Of a stretch of DNA of 64,000 nucleotides, positions 27,163 through 40,239 are shown piece by piece. The stretch spans positions 1 through 64,000 of the forward strand of contig JALDNG010000912.1 of assembly GCA_024349245.1 (NCBI GenBank), written 5' to 3'. This DNA comes from Neodontobutis hainanensis. Lineage: Eukaryota > Chordata > Actinopteri > Gobiiformes > Odontobutidae. The first letter of the stretch is position 1; every line of letters begins with the position of its first letter. The position numbers were made by a program, and so were the translations under genes. The notes under the pieces are model-generated. The model was given only the letters and a program-made list of their open reading frames with translations, did not search any database and was not told where the DNA came from.

Positions 27163-29476
27163 TTATATTAAAGGAGAATAACCTCTCAAAGCAAAGTAAA
27201 ATGGAATTCATGTAACCTAGAAGCATGAATCCTCATTGCAGAATACAGATAAATTATCCAATTTTCGCATCTATAGTCAATCAAAAATCAAATTAAATAT
27301 TTTCTAAAATGTATGGATAATGCTGAAGTGAATTATTTGTTGAGATAGAAGTGTAGCGACATGTAGATGTATTTTGTGCGATGAAGCTATTTAATTATCT
27401 TTGACAAAAATTAACAACATAAAAACCTAAAAAACAAAAAATTAGCGTCTATCCTTTTGATAACTACAATTTATACAGCAGATTTTGAAATTCAATATAA
27501 ATGATATTTTCTACAAATATAACGTAAATAACTACTGTGCGCATTCCCTTAAATTTACTACCACATTATTGTTGATAAATGTATGTATGAAGAACTTTCA
27601 AAACTGTTTGGCGATTATTTGATTATTCCTGGTCTCATTTGATTTTATAAGAAATACCATTTAAATTTCAATATGAAGTAAAAATTGATTGAAAGTGAAG
27701 ATTTTGGGCACAACCCCTTAAAACTATCGTGTTCTCTCATACTTTTTAATTTTGCAACGAATTCACGTCGTTTAAATGTAAAAATAAATATATTAACTCT
27801 CATGTGATTTTTGCCTGATTTACCATTTTAACTAACATGATATTACTGAACAATTTGTTGAGTCCTTTCTTATCGATATTATTCGTTTTTAATAGAATGC
27901 GCACTCAGATCATGAGGAGTGACAACGTCCTGGTATTTTTAGAAGCCATAAAGTGCTTTCAAGTATTCATAACGAAAAAATTAAAGATGAAAATCCAATT
28001 TTAATACGATACAAAATAACAAGATTTTATACTACTTAAATATTTTGAAACTCATCACTCCGTGTTGACTGTTATGGCTTTCAAAATAAAAATAAGAACC
28101 TAAAAATATTGATCGTTTTAGGATTAAGTTGAAATAACAACTAGCATTCGGCATTGAAAATAAAATTCATAAATTTTCGACTGAAAATTAATTCTAATTG
28201 TGAGGTGATTTTTATCCATATATTGATGAGTAAAAAACAATTCTAAAGAACTTAGTGTGTATATTTTTGTTTGAACCAGGAAGAATGGAGATATCAACTT
28301 TTATAAATATTATTAGTCATGCGCGTGCTTATTTTCGGTAAATATGGCGTTCACTTTAATGAGATAAGTTTCATATATTTATCATTTTATTTGCAAGAAT
28401 ATATTGCAAAATTCATAAAATATCTTATTTTTTGATTTATGAAGTACGTATTTTCATATTATAAACAATTGGTAATTTCGGTACATAATAAGGTAATTGA
28501 TTTCTTTTTTGACTTTAATTGTATAGAAATCATTCTAGTTCTGAATTCAGTGAAAATTTTCCAGTATTTCAAATATAAATAGCTTATTTATAACAATATG
28601 TTTTATTATCATGTAATATGACTAAATACCGGTTTTTTGTTTCTATGTTACTATGTACGCATCAAAATTTGACACTGAAAAACTCAGAAAATTTATTCGG
28701 TGTAATGTTTCCATAGACTTCGAAGGGTATTAAGTTGATAAAACAAGAAACCATCATAAAAGTATGTTTTAAATGCAAATTTTTGAGATATAAGTCACTG
28801 TAAATACAAATGACAAAATAGATTGATGGAATGTCCTTTTTGCAGATAGTACTTTTATGGTTAAATAATTAAAATTAAAATTTTCGACAGAACATATGGT
28901 TAATTTCGAAAAACAATTTCATTATAATAAATGCATTTTCGACGTTTTCCTTATATTTATTAAGCTAAAAAAGTTGATAAAAAAGGTTAAGAATAAAAAA
29001 ATTGTGATTTATAGTTGATTCATTTTTTGTAAGCAATGAGTGTAAATTGAAATTCAGGCTAAAAGATGGCGTAAATCCGTTTACAAAATATACAGCATGC
29101 GCAACCTAAATACATTTCACATGCTTTTCATTATCGTTTCAATGAAGCGTTTTTAAAACAATAAAATAAATAATTAAAAAAGAGTTAAAATTATCCAAAG
29201 GATAACAAATTCTGAATTTATTAAATATCTTAGAATAGGACTTAAGTATTTCTAAATATTGTTTTTTAAATAAAGTGAAAGAGTGGTGTATATTTTGATA
29301 AAAAATTTCATTTCCCATCTGAAACATGAGAAAGTCGGATACGTTCGAAGGTTTCCAGTGAAATATTTGCAGGCATGAATTGTTCTGAAGGTTTTTATTT
29401 TTTTATATTACGATATTTTTGATTAATATTAGATCTTTCACGTGAAAACAATAATGAAAAGAATCCTAAGAGTTTG
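27163..29476. other. AT-rich spacer between divergent GSS and DDX18
   Basis: This 2.3-kb interval separates two divergently transcribed genes and must hold both promoters. No TATA box or initiator can be singled out in such AT-rich DNA. CATGCGCG (28318) and CATGCGCA (29096) are candidate NRF-1-like sites, the second about 380 bp upstream of the helicase start. Confidence 0.35.
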
Positions 29477-31023
29477 ATGAATGCTGGTAGATTTATTTAA
29501 AACATCAGGAATTTTAACTCCAGAAAATAAAAAATTTGAATCCATGAAAGGACTTGTTTCTGAGAAAACATTAAATTCTATTAAAATTATGGGATTTGAA
29601 GAAATGACTGATATCCAATTTAAAACTATCATTCCTATCATGGCTAATTGCGATTTATTAGGAGCTGCAAAAACTGGAAGTGGGAAAACCCTCGCTTTTT
29701 TAATTCCAGCGATTGAAGCGATTCAAAGAAGACGTTTCAAACCTAAAAATGGAACAGGAGTTATCATTATTTCTCCCACTCGTGAATTAGCTTTGCAGAT
29801 ATTTGGTGTTTTACGAGACTTGATGAAAAATCACAGCCAAACTTTTGGGTTGATTATGGGAGGCGCAGACAGAAATAACGAATCTTTTAAACTCAGTAAA
29901 GGAGTTAATATTCTTGTTGCGACACCAGGTAGATTAATGGATCACCTCCAATCGACGAAATTATTTAATACCAAAGAGCTGTTTATGTTAATTATTGATG
30001 AAGCAGATCGCATTTTACAGATAGGATTCGAAGAGGAAATGAATCAAATTATAAGGTTACTTCCACCCAACCGCCAAACTCTTATGTTTAGTGCAACAAT
30101 AACCGAAAATGTTCAAAGACTGGCAAAAGTTTCACTTAGCTCAAATCCTATTTACATCGGAGCCGATGACGATAAAATTGCTCCAACTGTAGATGCTCTT
30201 AAGCAAGTAAGGATTAATTTTTAATTAGGGATTCATTCTTACTCCTCCAGATAAAAAATTGTCCCTTTTGTACACATTTATCAAGAAAAATATGAGTAAA
30301 AAAGTCATGATCTTCTTTTCTTCCTGTAATTCTGTTCAGTATCATTCTGAACTGTTTAACTACATTGACATTCCAATACTTCACATCCATGTAAAATAAT
30401 AGTATAATTTTAGGGTAAATTGAAACAATCCAAACGAACAAGTACATTTCTTCAATTTACAACTGCAAAATCTGGTATTTTATTTTGTACTGACGTGGCT
30501 GCAAGAGGGCTGGACATCCCTCAGGTTGATTGGATAGTTCAATACGACCCACCCGATGACCCTAATGAGTATATTCATCGAGTTGGTCGTACTGCTCGAG
30601 GATCAAATTTAAATGGAAAAGCCATTCTTATTTTAATGAAGGAAGAAATTGGTTTTATTTCGTTCTTGAAAGATAAAAATGTAATGAATATTTAAAAATA
30701 GATTCCCATAACTGAATATGATTATGGTAAAGCTAAAGTTCATAATATTGATGATCAAATTTTTGAATTGATAGAAAAGAATTATCATTTAAATTCAGCA
30801 GGAAAGTTAGCATTTAAATCATACCTTCAATCTTATTCAAGTCATTCGAATAAAGATATTTATGATGTGAATAAACTTGATATTGGAAAGATATGTCGAT
30901 CCTTTGGTTTTACAACTCCGCCTGCAGTAAATCTTGGTATATATTTCCTTTTACATAGATTTTTCTGCAAAACGATACCGACAGAATCGAGTGGTAAAAC
31001 ACAAAAAAGTCGGAAAACATTAA
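29477..31023 (+). CDS. DDX18: ATP-dependent RNA helicase DDX18/Has1
   Basis: A nucleolar DEAD-box helicase needed for ribosomal RNA processing, mainly of the large subunit in related species. Introns at 30207-30228, 30391-30413, 30681-30701 and 30937-30958 (21-23 nt) join exons into about 480 codons. Motifs in order: Q-motif region MTDIQ, AAKTGSGKT (I), PTREL (Ia), GG, TPGR (Ib), DEAD (II) and SAT (III). After the splices come the HGK junction, DVAARGLDIP and HRVGRTARG (VI). FEEEMNQIIRLLP and DWIVQYDPPDDP, with a tail containing SFGFTTPP, are specific to Has1 rather than DDX49. The start is ambiguous. Reading unspliced begins at ATG 29481. Alternatively ATG 29477 is followed, after 10 coding bases, by a well-formed 22-nt intron (29487-29508) that rejoins the same frame. 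The protein is shorter than human DDX18 (670 residues) because the charged N-terminal extension is missing. Confidence 0.95.
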
Positions 31024-34000
31024 TTATGTATTTATTAACTCGAATATAATGTAAGATATTTCAATCGTTTAATTTCTCCTTTTTGATTGGAAATTCCATT
31101 TAAGATTAACGAGTGAGATGGTTATTTTATTAGGAGAATAAGTTTAATCTTTTCTCAATTAACTTCTCATTGTAAATATAGAATATCGTCGTAAATAAAA
31201 GTAAAAACTATCCAAAGTAGGACTGTGTTGAAATTTAACATTGTTAATTTTTCTTCAAATGGCTTAATTTTAAGTTATAATTATGAATATAAATTAAAGT
31301 TTTTGTTTGTCAACGTCTACTGCAATTTATACGATCTTTATGGAATAAGCTATGGTGTTTATACTACTAGTAGTATCACAAAAATAATTCAACGATTTTT
31401 TTCTATCAATAACATTTTTCCTCATCATCTCGATAAAGTTGATCCGCTGCCGTCATGCCATTGAATTTTTTCGATTAACTAAGCTGATTGCAATTCAAGA
31501 TTTTCAATACATTGAACAAGTCAATGAAATTTATGGATTAAAATGCACATAAATGAACTTCTCTATAACAGGTTGCTGAACACGCATGTTTAATAAATAC
31601 CGAATTTTATTCCTGAATAAAAGCTAACGTGGATTTTTAAAATCAAAACGTTTTAAAAAAAGCTGAGGGATGGCATTGTACATTTCTCACAACAATATTA
31701 CATGAAGGAATACTCTGAAACATTAAAGCCACACTTCAAAGAAACTACGTGATTAGTTTTTTTATGCAATTGAATCTTTGTGAGGTTTGAGTTTAGAACT
31801 GGCGAGATGGTAGTAAAGGGTGAACTACCGCAGTTAAAAGGTATTCTCTCCATGCGCAGTGACAACATGTGGATTTGTGTATTGGCAGTACGTGGTCTTT
31901 GGTTTTGCACCAAATGACTTTTGAATATTTTTATGTGCCGCTAAATCACTAATATTGAGCAAAACTTATCCTTATTTTGTAATTACTCGACCGCTACCAC
32001 GTTTGTATGCCATTAATCGAGGAGACATGATATTTCGAATTAAATTCATCATAAATACCTCATCGTCAACTATTCTCTCAATTTAAAGGAGCCAAAAACA
32101 TGAGAATTTACCTAATTCATAGAGTATACTTGGTGACAAATCAAGGAAGAACTCATAGGCACTCACATGTGTCCATTGATAAAAAAATCTCAACATGGCG
32201 CATATGTTTAATCTCGAAAACTTCGAATATCTGATGGGAAAAATTTCAGGAAAAAAGTAGGTATCATCAGTTATTTTAATTTTTTAAAAAATTTTGTAAT
32301 TATCAATCGTCAAAAAATAAAATTTTAAAATTTCATGAAACAGTTTTAGTTAATGGGTTAAAACGAAAGCGAATAATTATTCTTTGTCACAATACTTTCA
32401 ATTATTTAAAAGAATAATCATTAAGATAGAGAATTTTTTCAAAAATACTCAGTTTAAGTTCAAATCAAAATTCATACCCATTGAGGATTAAAAATACATG
32501 CTTCGATTAGATTAACCAGCTCTAATGTTGGAAATTACTCTTTTAACAGATATTAAACAAAATTATTCTACAAAAGCACGAAAGAACCAATCAAACTTTT
32601 ATTTTGTTACTCTCACACATCTAACGGTTAATACGCCTCTACTTGGTTGCCTTTTGGATACAAGGGGTCCGGATAGGAGAAACCTAAGCCAATCAGGCTT
32701 TTCAAACAGCGCTCTTGAATCTAGTCTCTCTTTTCAAAATATCGTTTTGGTTTCGTGCTTCTCGTGGAAAAAAGCTTTAAATCATATCTCTCCTTACCTC
32801 GGATGTTGTTACAGTTTTTTTTAAACACTTTGTTTACTTTTATGAGTGGGAACTTACTCTTCGTCTATTTCTGATGTATAGCTCAGAAATAGTTTTTTAT
32901 GGATTCTCGTTTTCCAGTTCAGAAGGTTGACTCGCCTTATATTTCATCATGATTTTTTGAATATTAAGCACTAGATTTTTTCGATATGGCACGTTTCCTT
33001 AAAAGAGAAATGTATCAAGGTCTTGCTTTAAATATCCAGATGCAAAAATGGGTTGTCGTTTTAAAAGTTAATGCAAGAAATCTGTGTGTGAAAATGGACT
33101 TTTTTACGGAATTAAAAAGTGAGATTTTTTCATTCAGATGTGTCTGCTAGTATCGAACAGTGATTCATAAATTAAAATATATCTGAAATATAGCTATCGC
33201 TTCAAGTGGTCGATACAGAAAAATTTTTTTCATGATCATAGATAATGGCGCTTCTAAACCTGGGATTCGCGACTGCGTCTATTGTTTGAAATACCATTTC
33301 CATGGGTCTTCTATTTTCTTATAATTTTATAGATTTTGCATAGTCTAAAATATAAAACATGTTTTTGTTTGAATTTTCATAGTTAGCTACGACTATTTTT
33401 GACTGAAATTATCATGGATGAAACAAAGTGAAAAAATGTATTCTTACAAGTGAAACAACATTTTGATTCCAACCTTATTACATTTCACTTTTTATGTTTC
33501 TGCAAATTCAAGGATATGACTTGACACAAAGTCACGCCTTTATGGAGATGAAATGATTTCGGCTGATTGTTTACACTCAAAAACTTCACAATTTCATGTT
33601 ATTGACGAAAGAGATATTTAATTTTTTGTTGAACAAGGATGAGTTAAACCTATCCGGGTGTCTCCTTAAAGATGTTTTCATATATGCACGTTCTTGGTGC
33701 TTCTCTGACAACAAGATTTCACAATTCCTCCACTACTTGTCCAGGTGATTCTATTTTTAGCATTTAGTGTCAGGTAGAGTGTAACTCTCCCCATCTCCTC
33801 GAAGCATGAGGCCAACATGACCACTTAGGCATGGGTTCTTTGCAACTGATACATAATATGTTCACAATTAACCAAAACCGTGACATTGAATCATATTGAG
33901 AATGTTAATTACAGAAAGTAAAGAGATGTTTTTTACTTGAACAGCGATAGTAGAAATCGAGAATCCATATCGTGTTTTTCTTATTGATGGTGAGCAACCA

Positions 34001-36321
34001 TAAGATGATTTTGGCCAATATATTTAACTTTGGCAACCAAAGAACCGATTTATGCAATCTAATCCTATGGTACGGTTCACAGACAAATGTAACCAACCAA
34101 AACTCCTTCGAGCTAGTTTACACAAGAAATTAAACACTTAATAAGTTGTATTGTGTAAAATCGAGCAATTAAGCATATTGAGTTAGTCTAACAACAGTAT
34201 GGAAGTTAGCTCATGAACGATGGTTCATGAAACTAAACCATTCAAACACTTTAAACGTATTAAAAAACCTGTGGTAGAAGCACTTTTCATCGCTTAAAGC
34301 CTCGTGCATAATAGAGCACGCTTAACATCACCTTTGCCACTTTGGAAATACTATTTCATAACGATAACAGTCAAACACAACGTGCGTCGATCCACCTTGA
34401 ATGATCTGATCATTAATATGAAATTTTAACCATGGCAAAATACTTTTTTTAATAAATGGTAAGCATTGTCAATATCATCTGCTTCTGTGAGGAAAACAAG
34501 CTTTGAACCAAGCAGAATAGTATTATTATTGTTGTTGAGAAAACTTTCAACGCCTTGTAGGCGGTTTTTCGTTTCCCTTTCAAAGCTGAGATGAATCTTG
34601 CTTGAAACTGACAGACGATACGACCCTCTGTCAAGGCTGACGTTTTCCAAGTTAGAACAAGAAGAATACATTTAATATTAAAATAGATGCAGTTAGAAAT
34701 GATACCTCTTCGATTTCAGTTTCAGAATTTCCGGATTAAGTTCTTGGAGTGGTACCCTGTTCTGTCTATGAACCAGAAGGGTCTTCTTATTCCTATTTCT
34801 CACAGGATCTGTTACTAACGAAGTTTCCTAATATCAGAGTGATCAAATTTAAATAAAGAAGTTGACTCGTTAAAGAGTAAGATCCGTGTACTTTTGCAAA
34901 AACACAATAATTTTTAACATCACAAGAAAGATAAGAAGCCTAAATTCCCCCGGATGTTTGCCATTTACGAGTATTGTGGAAATGTATCTTATTGTTTTTT
35001 TGTTTAGGCCGATATCAACGCCACGAAATGACTCCATAGTTTCGCATCAAAACACGTTATTATTAGGCAAAATCAAAATGAAAAAACCAACCGGGACATT
35101 TTTTAAAGAGAGTTACAATGCACATATACTCGCTAGAAAAAATCCTTCAACTCGCCACGATTCCGGTAGGCATATGTTAAAAAATTTGTCTGTTGTCGAG
35201 TGATGCGATCTTCGCCCTCACCAAAACTTTCAAAACGTCATCTGGCCGTCGAGCGCCCTTACCTATGCAACGTCTTCCCTTTTGGAAGTAATATGAATAC
35301 GATATGAAGGAAATTAATTCAAAGTTAAGAAAAAATAAATAAAATTGAATCGAACAACTTTTTAACCTGTTCATCAAAGGAAATAAATATTCCCTATTCT
35401 ATACTTTATGTTTTATCATAATTCATCACTAAGATTTAATTTTGTTCACTGATAAAAAGATGGAAATACATTATGCATTTAAAATATTTCCATAAAACTT
35501 CGATGATCGAAAGTAATTTTTCTTTTAGAGTAAAAACAACATGAGAAGTAGGAGCAAAAAAACCACATAACTCAATAGTTTGAGAACAGTTGTTCTAAAT
35601 CCTAGTTATAAAATAATATAAGGCATTCACGCCATCAGTTTTTGTTCAACATTGTTCGATTCTCGTGAGTGATTTATAAATAAATAAAAATGGTGATAAA
35701 TGACATCAAGTTTCAAGCCGTTCATTTCAACATCTATTTATTTAGTAAAGTAAAAAGTGACAAAACGATCAATCCTTGAGATACTTTTATCGTTGCATGA
35801 CATATATTCTGAGGTAAAATAGCAAGAACTATAATTTAACTGACCGAAAAGATTAAATAATGTCAACTAAATTTAGTTAAAAAGAAAATACAATTTTCAC
35901 TCAACTCGAGTTAAGTTCAAATAAGTTTGATAAGTCTTAAATTCTGTAACAGAACTACTACACTGATATATACCGCGCTTGCGTTGACATACTGAATTAA
36001 ATATTTGCAGAATCTCAACCCATTCTTATCTTCAACTAAATAGGAACAATTCGGACCTAAAAATAATGAAATACTCGGTGTGTTTTATAGTCATGAATGG
36101 TATCGAAAAATAAGAAATTAGGCTGATATTCAACAGCCACTTTTATTGAATTCGCTTCTCATAAAATGCAAAGATTCACAAACTATTTATTCGCTATTTT
36201 AAATTTTTGCAATAAAACATATGAGTTGCATGCGTTTTCGAAAGTCTGCGAAAGTTCCCGGTCGTTTCCAGCGTGGTTGTTTGATTCATTAAAAGAGTTG
36301 CACATCCAAGGAGTCCTTTCT
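31024..36321. other. Spacer with unassigned coding-looking fragments
   Basis: No recognised gene. Moderately GC-richer stretches occur around 32.5-32.8, 33.6-34.1 and 34.4-35.3 kb and are probably old mobile-element debris. None gave a family match in any frame. The rest is AT-rich. Confidence 0.4.
34426..34860 (-). other. Possible unrecognised exon(s) or decayed gene
   Basis: On the minus strand two frames overlap here. The frame 34426-34671 reads VSLDRGSYRLSVSSKIHL and then ILLGSKLVFLTEADDIDNAY, which is compositionally protein-like. Upstream (about 34720-34830) a lysine-rich open segment with LLVHRQNRVPLQELNPEIL ends before a GT. A plausible 25-nt GT-AG intron follows the first frame (about 34411-34435), but joined exons soon hit stops. 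I recognise no family. It may be a degraded gene or chance. Confidence 0.25.
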
Positions 36322-36721
36322 ATGAGGTTGTTGGTCCATAATTTTTTAACATCTAATGACCAAGATGCTTTGCTTGGTTATCCTTTTGGGGCTTGAGGTA
36401 TATTTGTTGAATTTTCCAAGGTTTTTAAAATACGTGAACTACGTGTAGAATTTAATTCTGAGTTTATCAATAATATCATTCCGAAGTTAGAATATGATGT
36501 TTTCTATCAAGCAGCCAAAATCGTATCTTGATCATTGTTTTTAGGTGGGTTATCATGGCCTTCCTTCTTGTCTTCCATCGCACGCCCTTAAAGATGAGGA
36601 TCTTTTGAGGAGCATTCATCACGCGCTCTTGGAAATTGACATAGTTGAAGGAAATTTGATCTGCTCCGAAACTGGGCGAACGTACCAAATTAATGAAAGT
36701 GTTCCCAACATGATAGCATAA
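36322..36721 (+). CDS. TRMT112: TRMT112-like methyltransferase activator subunit
   Basis: TRMT112 is the small partner that stabilises several methyltransferases acting on tRNA, 18S rRNA (BUD23) and translation release factor (HEMK2). Exons 36322-36397, 36421-36522 and 36545-36721 are separated by introns of 23 and 22 nt. They encode about 117 residues (human 125). The N-terminus MRLLVHNFL matches MKLLTHNLL. The middle ELRVEFNSEFINNIIPKLEY matches the family's VEFN..F...MIPK. The C-terminus SIHHALLEIDIVEGNLIC and ETGRTYQI, ending VPNMIA, is diagnostic. Exon 1 carries one base too many. With four Gs (36388-36391) it reads GA-stop; with three Gs it reads YPFGLE and joins exon 2 in perfect register with human GFPLRLQ. 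This looks like a homopolymer error or a recent mutation. The start is chosen by homology although the frame is open further upstream. Confidence 0.9.
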
Positions 36722-39700
36722 GCTCTTTGATTTGTATCCATTAGTTTTTAACTTTTATTCACATTTTTAATTTTTTCATTCATATTATGACATTAATCTA
36801 TCTCAAATCAAGCACATGTTGGGTGTACAATCAGAATTATCACCACATTATAAATATCTGAAATAATTATTTCCTCTTATGGTGTACTCATTTTCGTCAT
36901 GCATGTCACGAAGATCAATTTTGCAGATGCGAGGGATCAATTCGCCTTGATTTTTATTAAATTAGCAATACTTTTTCATATATTTTAAACTTTGAATAGA
37001 CTTAATTTTGGGTATTAAAACTACGAGAAACGCTTATATAAGCATATGAATTGATATTCTGATGGTTTTAGAATACATGATTTTATAGTATATTCTCGTG
37101 GTTTCGCTCCTCAAAATTATTTAACTTTAGAATAAAAGGTACCCTCAAACTCAAAAATAATTAACACTTTTAAGAAGTTGAGAGGTTAACGACTGTGCTT
37201 CATCTAAAGGCGTGCGCCGCGATTCGCCTCATGTGATTTTCGTGTTCTTTTGTTTTTGTATGATTTGTCTTCAAAAAGGTCAGTCTAAAATTCTTTGTTG
37301 TTATTAAAAGTATTTTACCTTAAATTTAAAAATAATATGCTTTTTAGCGATATTTTATTTCATATTTTATTTTGGTGATATGACCTATTGTCTCAATTAA
37401 TATTGTTAAATTATTTAATTATAACACATTTAATTTAAATATTTTTGTTTAATGTTAATCATTTAAGCCAATTTTGGTTTAATATTCGCAGATGTAAAAA
37501 AATGGTTGTACTCATAGTTATGAACAGGAGGAGAGCAATATTTTTATTTAATCAGAAACGGCTTGGCTGATTTTACTTGCTTCGACACCCCTACATAAAA
37601 TCTAAGGTTGTGAAGGTATAGCTTTGAAAAATATCTTACAGTCGTGGTTGAAAGTACGATTTTTGATTGGATAATTTTTTTGTAAAATTTGACCATTAGT
37701 GGATGCTGTATGAGTTATTAGGTCTCCATCAAACTATTGGTCTATGGTGATAATTTTGCTCAAAATTAAAAAATAGACCCTGGCATAAAAAAGTCAAACT
37801 GCTTATTTTAACACTAATCTAGGCTTAATGAATCGAATGGTTGCTAGAAACTGTAAGATCGTCTGGGAGACTATTAATCTCCAGCGTCTGCTAAAAAATA
37901 AAAGTTTTTGTCAAAGTTTATTTTCTACAAAAATTCTGGATTTTATGACATAGTAGTTATGGTATGTTTGCTCATCCATGAAAACCACGAAGTAATCGAA
38001 TATTATGAAAAACCTCTGATGAGAGTCATGAATCTTGGAGCTTGACTTTTTCATTTTTGAAAAATCTTTCGTCTACTTCATGCTTATTTTTTTCTCAACG
38101 GTCTTTGAAATGAGTTCTAAATTAATTACAACATTATAATTTTTCAATTTAAATGATATCTGAGATCAAGTCTAACCATCTCTTGACTGCTTAACACTTT
38201 GTTCTTGTTAAAGAATATGGTTGTCTACGCTACTAGGCGCAGCTCATGAATAAACAGATTTTCAATTTCGAAACAATGTAAATAGATTTTATACAAGTTT
38301 TGAAATTGAGCGCATTACTCAAAAACGTTTCGCCAATTGTACACTGAAAAAATTGACCACTATTGCTTAAGCTGTTATTTGAGGGATTTCGTTGATAAAC
38401 AGATAAATTGGTTCTATTTAGTCTGTGAATCTAAATCGCGGCAGGTAAACAATACGGCTTGGACTCAATCATTTAAATCCATGGCGCATGTACATTCAAA
38501 CCGCGTGAATATTACTGAAAGTTAAAATTCGAATTGGTGTGAACTAAACACATTAATGAAGAATAATACTCGACTTCTTTTTTATTAAAACAATGAAGGC
38601 AAAAAATTTGATGTTCAGACATTTTTAACGTTGTACGGTCATGAAGGTAAGATTACATGTACTGGGCATGACATATTTTCATTGAACCTACCTGTATTAC
38701 TTTTTAGTGTTGATCATATCTTGAAATTATGAAGTTAACACTTTAATTTGATATTTAGATGTTGAGTGAACTCGATAGCATAGTGTAGAACTACATGAGA
38801 CACAATATTGCTTAATTTTTTATTCGTATTATCCTGCGTTTTTCTATGATTTTTGAAAAATCATTCAAATGAATTCGGCCAAGTGTTCTGAATTAGGTAT
38901 TAATTGTACAAAAATATTCTTTAAGAAAAACAAACCGTTTGATTTGTAAAGTAAAGAGGCTAAACGGATCAAATTATAAATAAAAACAGTATGCCAATGA
39001 GATTAAATTTTAGCATCCTCCCCAGCACAGTTGCCAATACGGGTTAGGTTAACCATAAGTTGTCTTCAATAAGTCTTTATACTTGTAATTTTATTCTCTT
39101 CGTTATATTCAAGAGCGTTTCTGGATTATTGTTTTTAAGAATATTGTGTGAAGATGGTTTCTCATACCTACCTTCCAACGTGTTAATTTCTAATTTTACT
39201 TTCGTTTTAAATATTAACAAGTCTTCTCTCCTTTAATGTTTGATAAATTTATTATATTCATAACACAGATTCATGAATTCCACCGTTATAAAATAAAGAA
39301 AACAATGCTTAAATATCCTTACCTTGCTGATTTTATCATACTCTGTCTAAAGTGAGTTCCTTTTAAATGATCTGTTATTTTACTTGAAGTTGGCGTTTAT
39401 GTAAATTTTAACAGGAGGTAAGCATATAAATTGAATCACACGGAAATGTTCTCTTGTTTCAGTTTTACATTTCATTACCCTTCTCAAGTATGCCAAATTT
39501 TATGGTTCATATATTTTGAAGAAGAACTACACTATTAAATCATGTGAATACTTCAGAATCAAAAGACAAATTATGAATATTATTACACAGTCACATTTAA
39601 ATCAAAACTTTAACGGTCAATCCGGCTATTTAAATAGAAAAAATGTTTAAAATGCGTTTTTAACTTTTAAAACATAAGTAATAATCTCTTCGAACTGAGC

Positions 39701-40239
39701 GTCTAGACATGTATTTGTCCTATTTTTGTTAACCTACAAAGACTAATCGGTTTAATAAATATTTTACATGGGCATTTATGGAAAATAGTATTTGAAAAAA
39801 CACGTTGAAAATATACCCAAAGGCTGATTAATCATACCGATTGTTTTAATATTCCCATTATTCTTCAACAAAATCTAAAACTAGTGACATATTCTCCTCA
39901 AAAACGTTACCAGCTCTATTTATAAATAAAACAATGTGTAGTCTTTCAAAATTTTTACTCTTGCAATTTATTATAAATGATAACGATAATGATAAAAAAT
40001 CGAAAATATACTGGTTGAACTCGTGATTTTTTTTCTATCACGCAGTGGACGAAAAGCCTATACAGCAGGTTGAGAGATGCTTGAACTTTAAATGAAAAAA
40101 CTAATTAAATTTAAAAATAACTTACAATATTTTTGCATTTATCGAAAATAGGATTACATTTTTAAAAATATATTTTTTCTGTGTCGTTCACGGGTTTTGC
40201 CGAAAGACCTCGTGATATTTTGAATTTTTATTTAACAAA
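36722..40239. other. AT-rich spacer
   Basis: No supported gene. The frame at 38337-38525 and moderately GC-richer sequence at 37.6-38.1 kb match nothing I know. It contains the upstream region of PSMD10. Confidence 0.4.
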
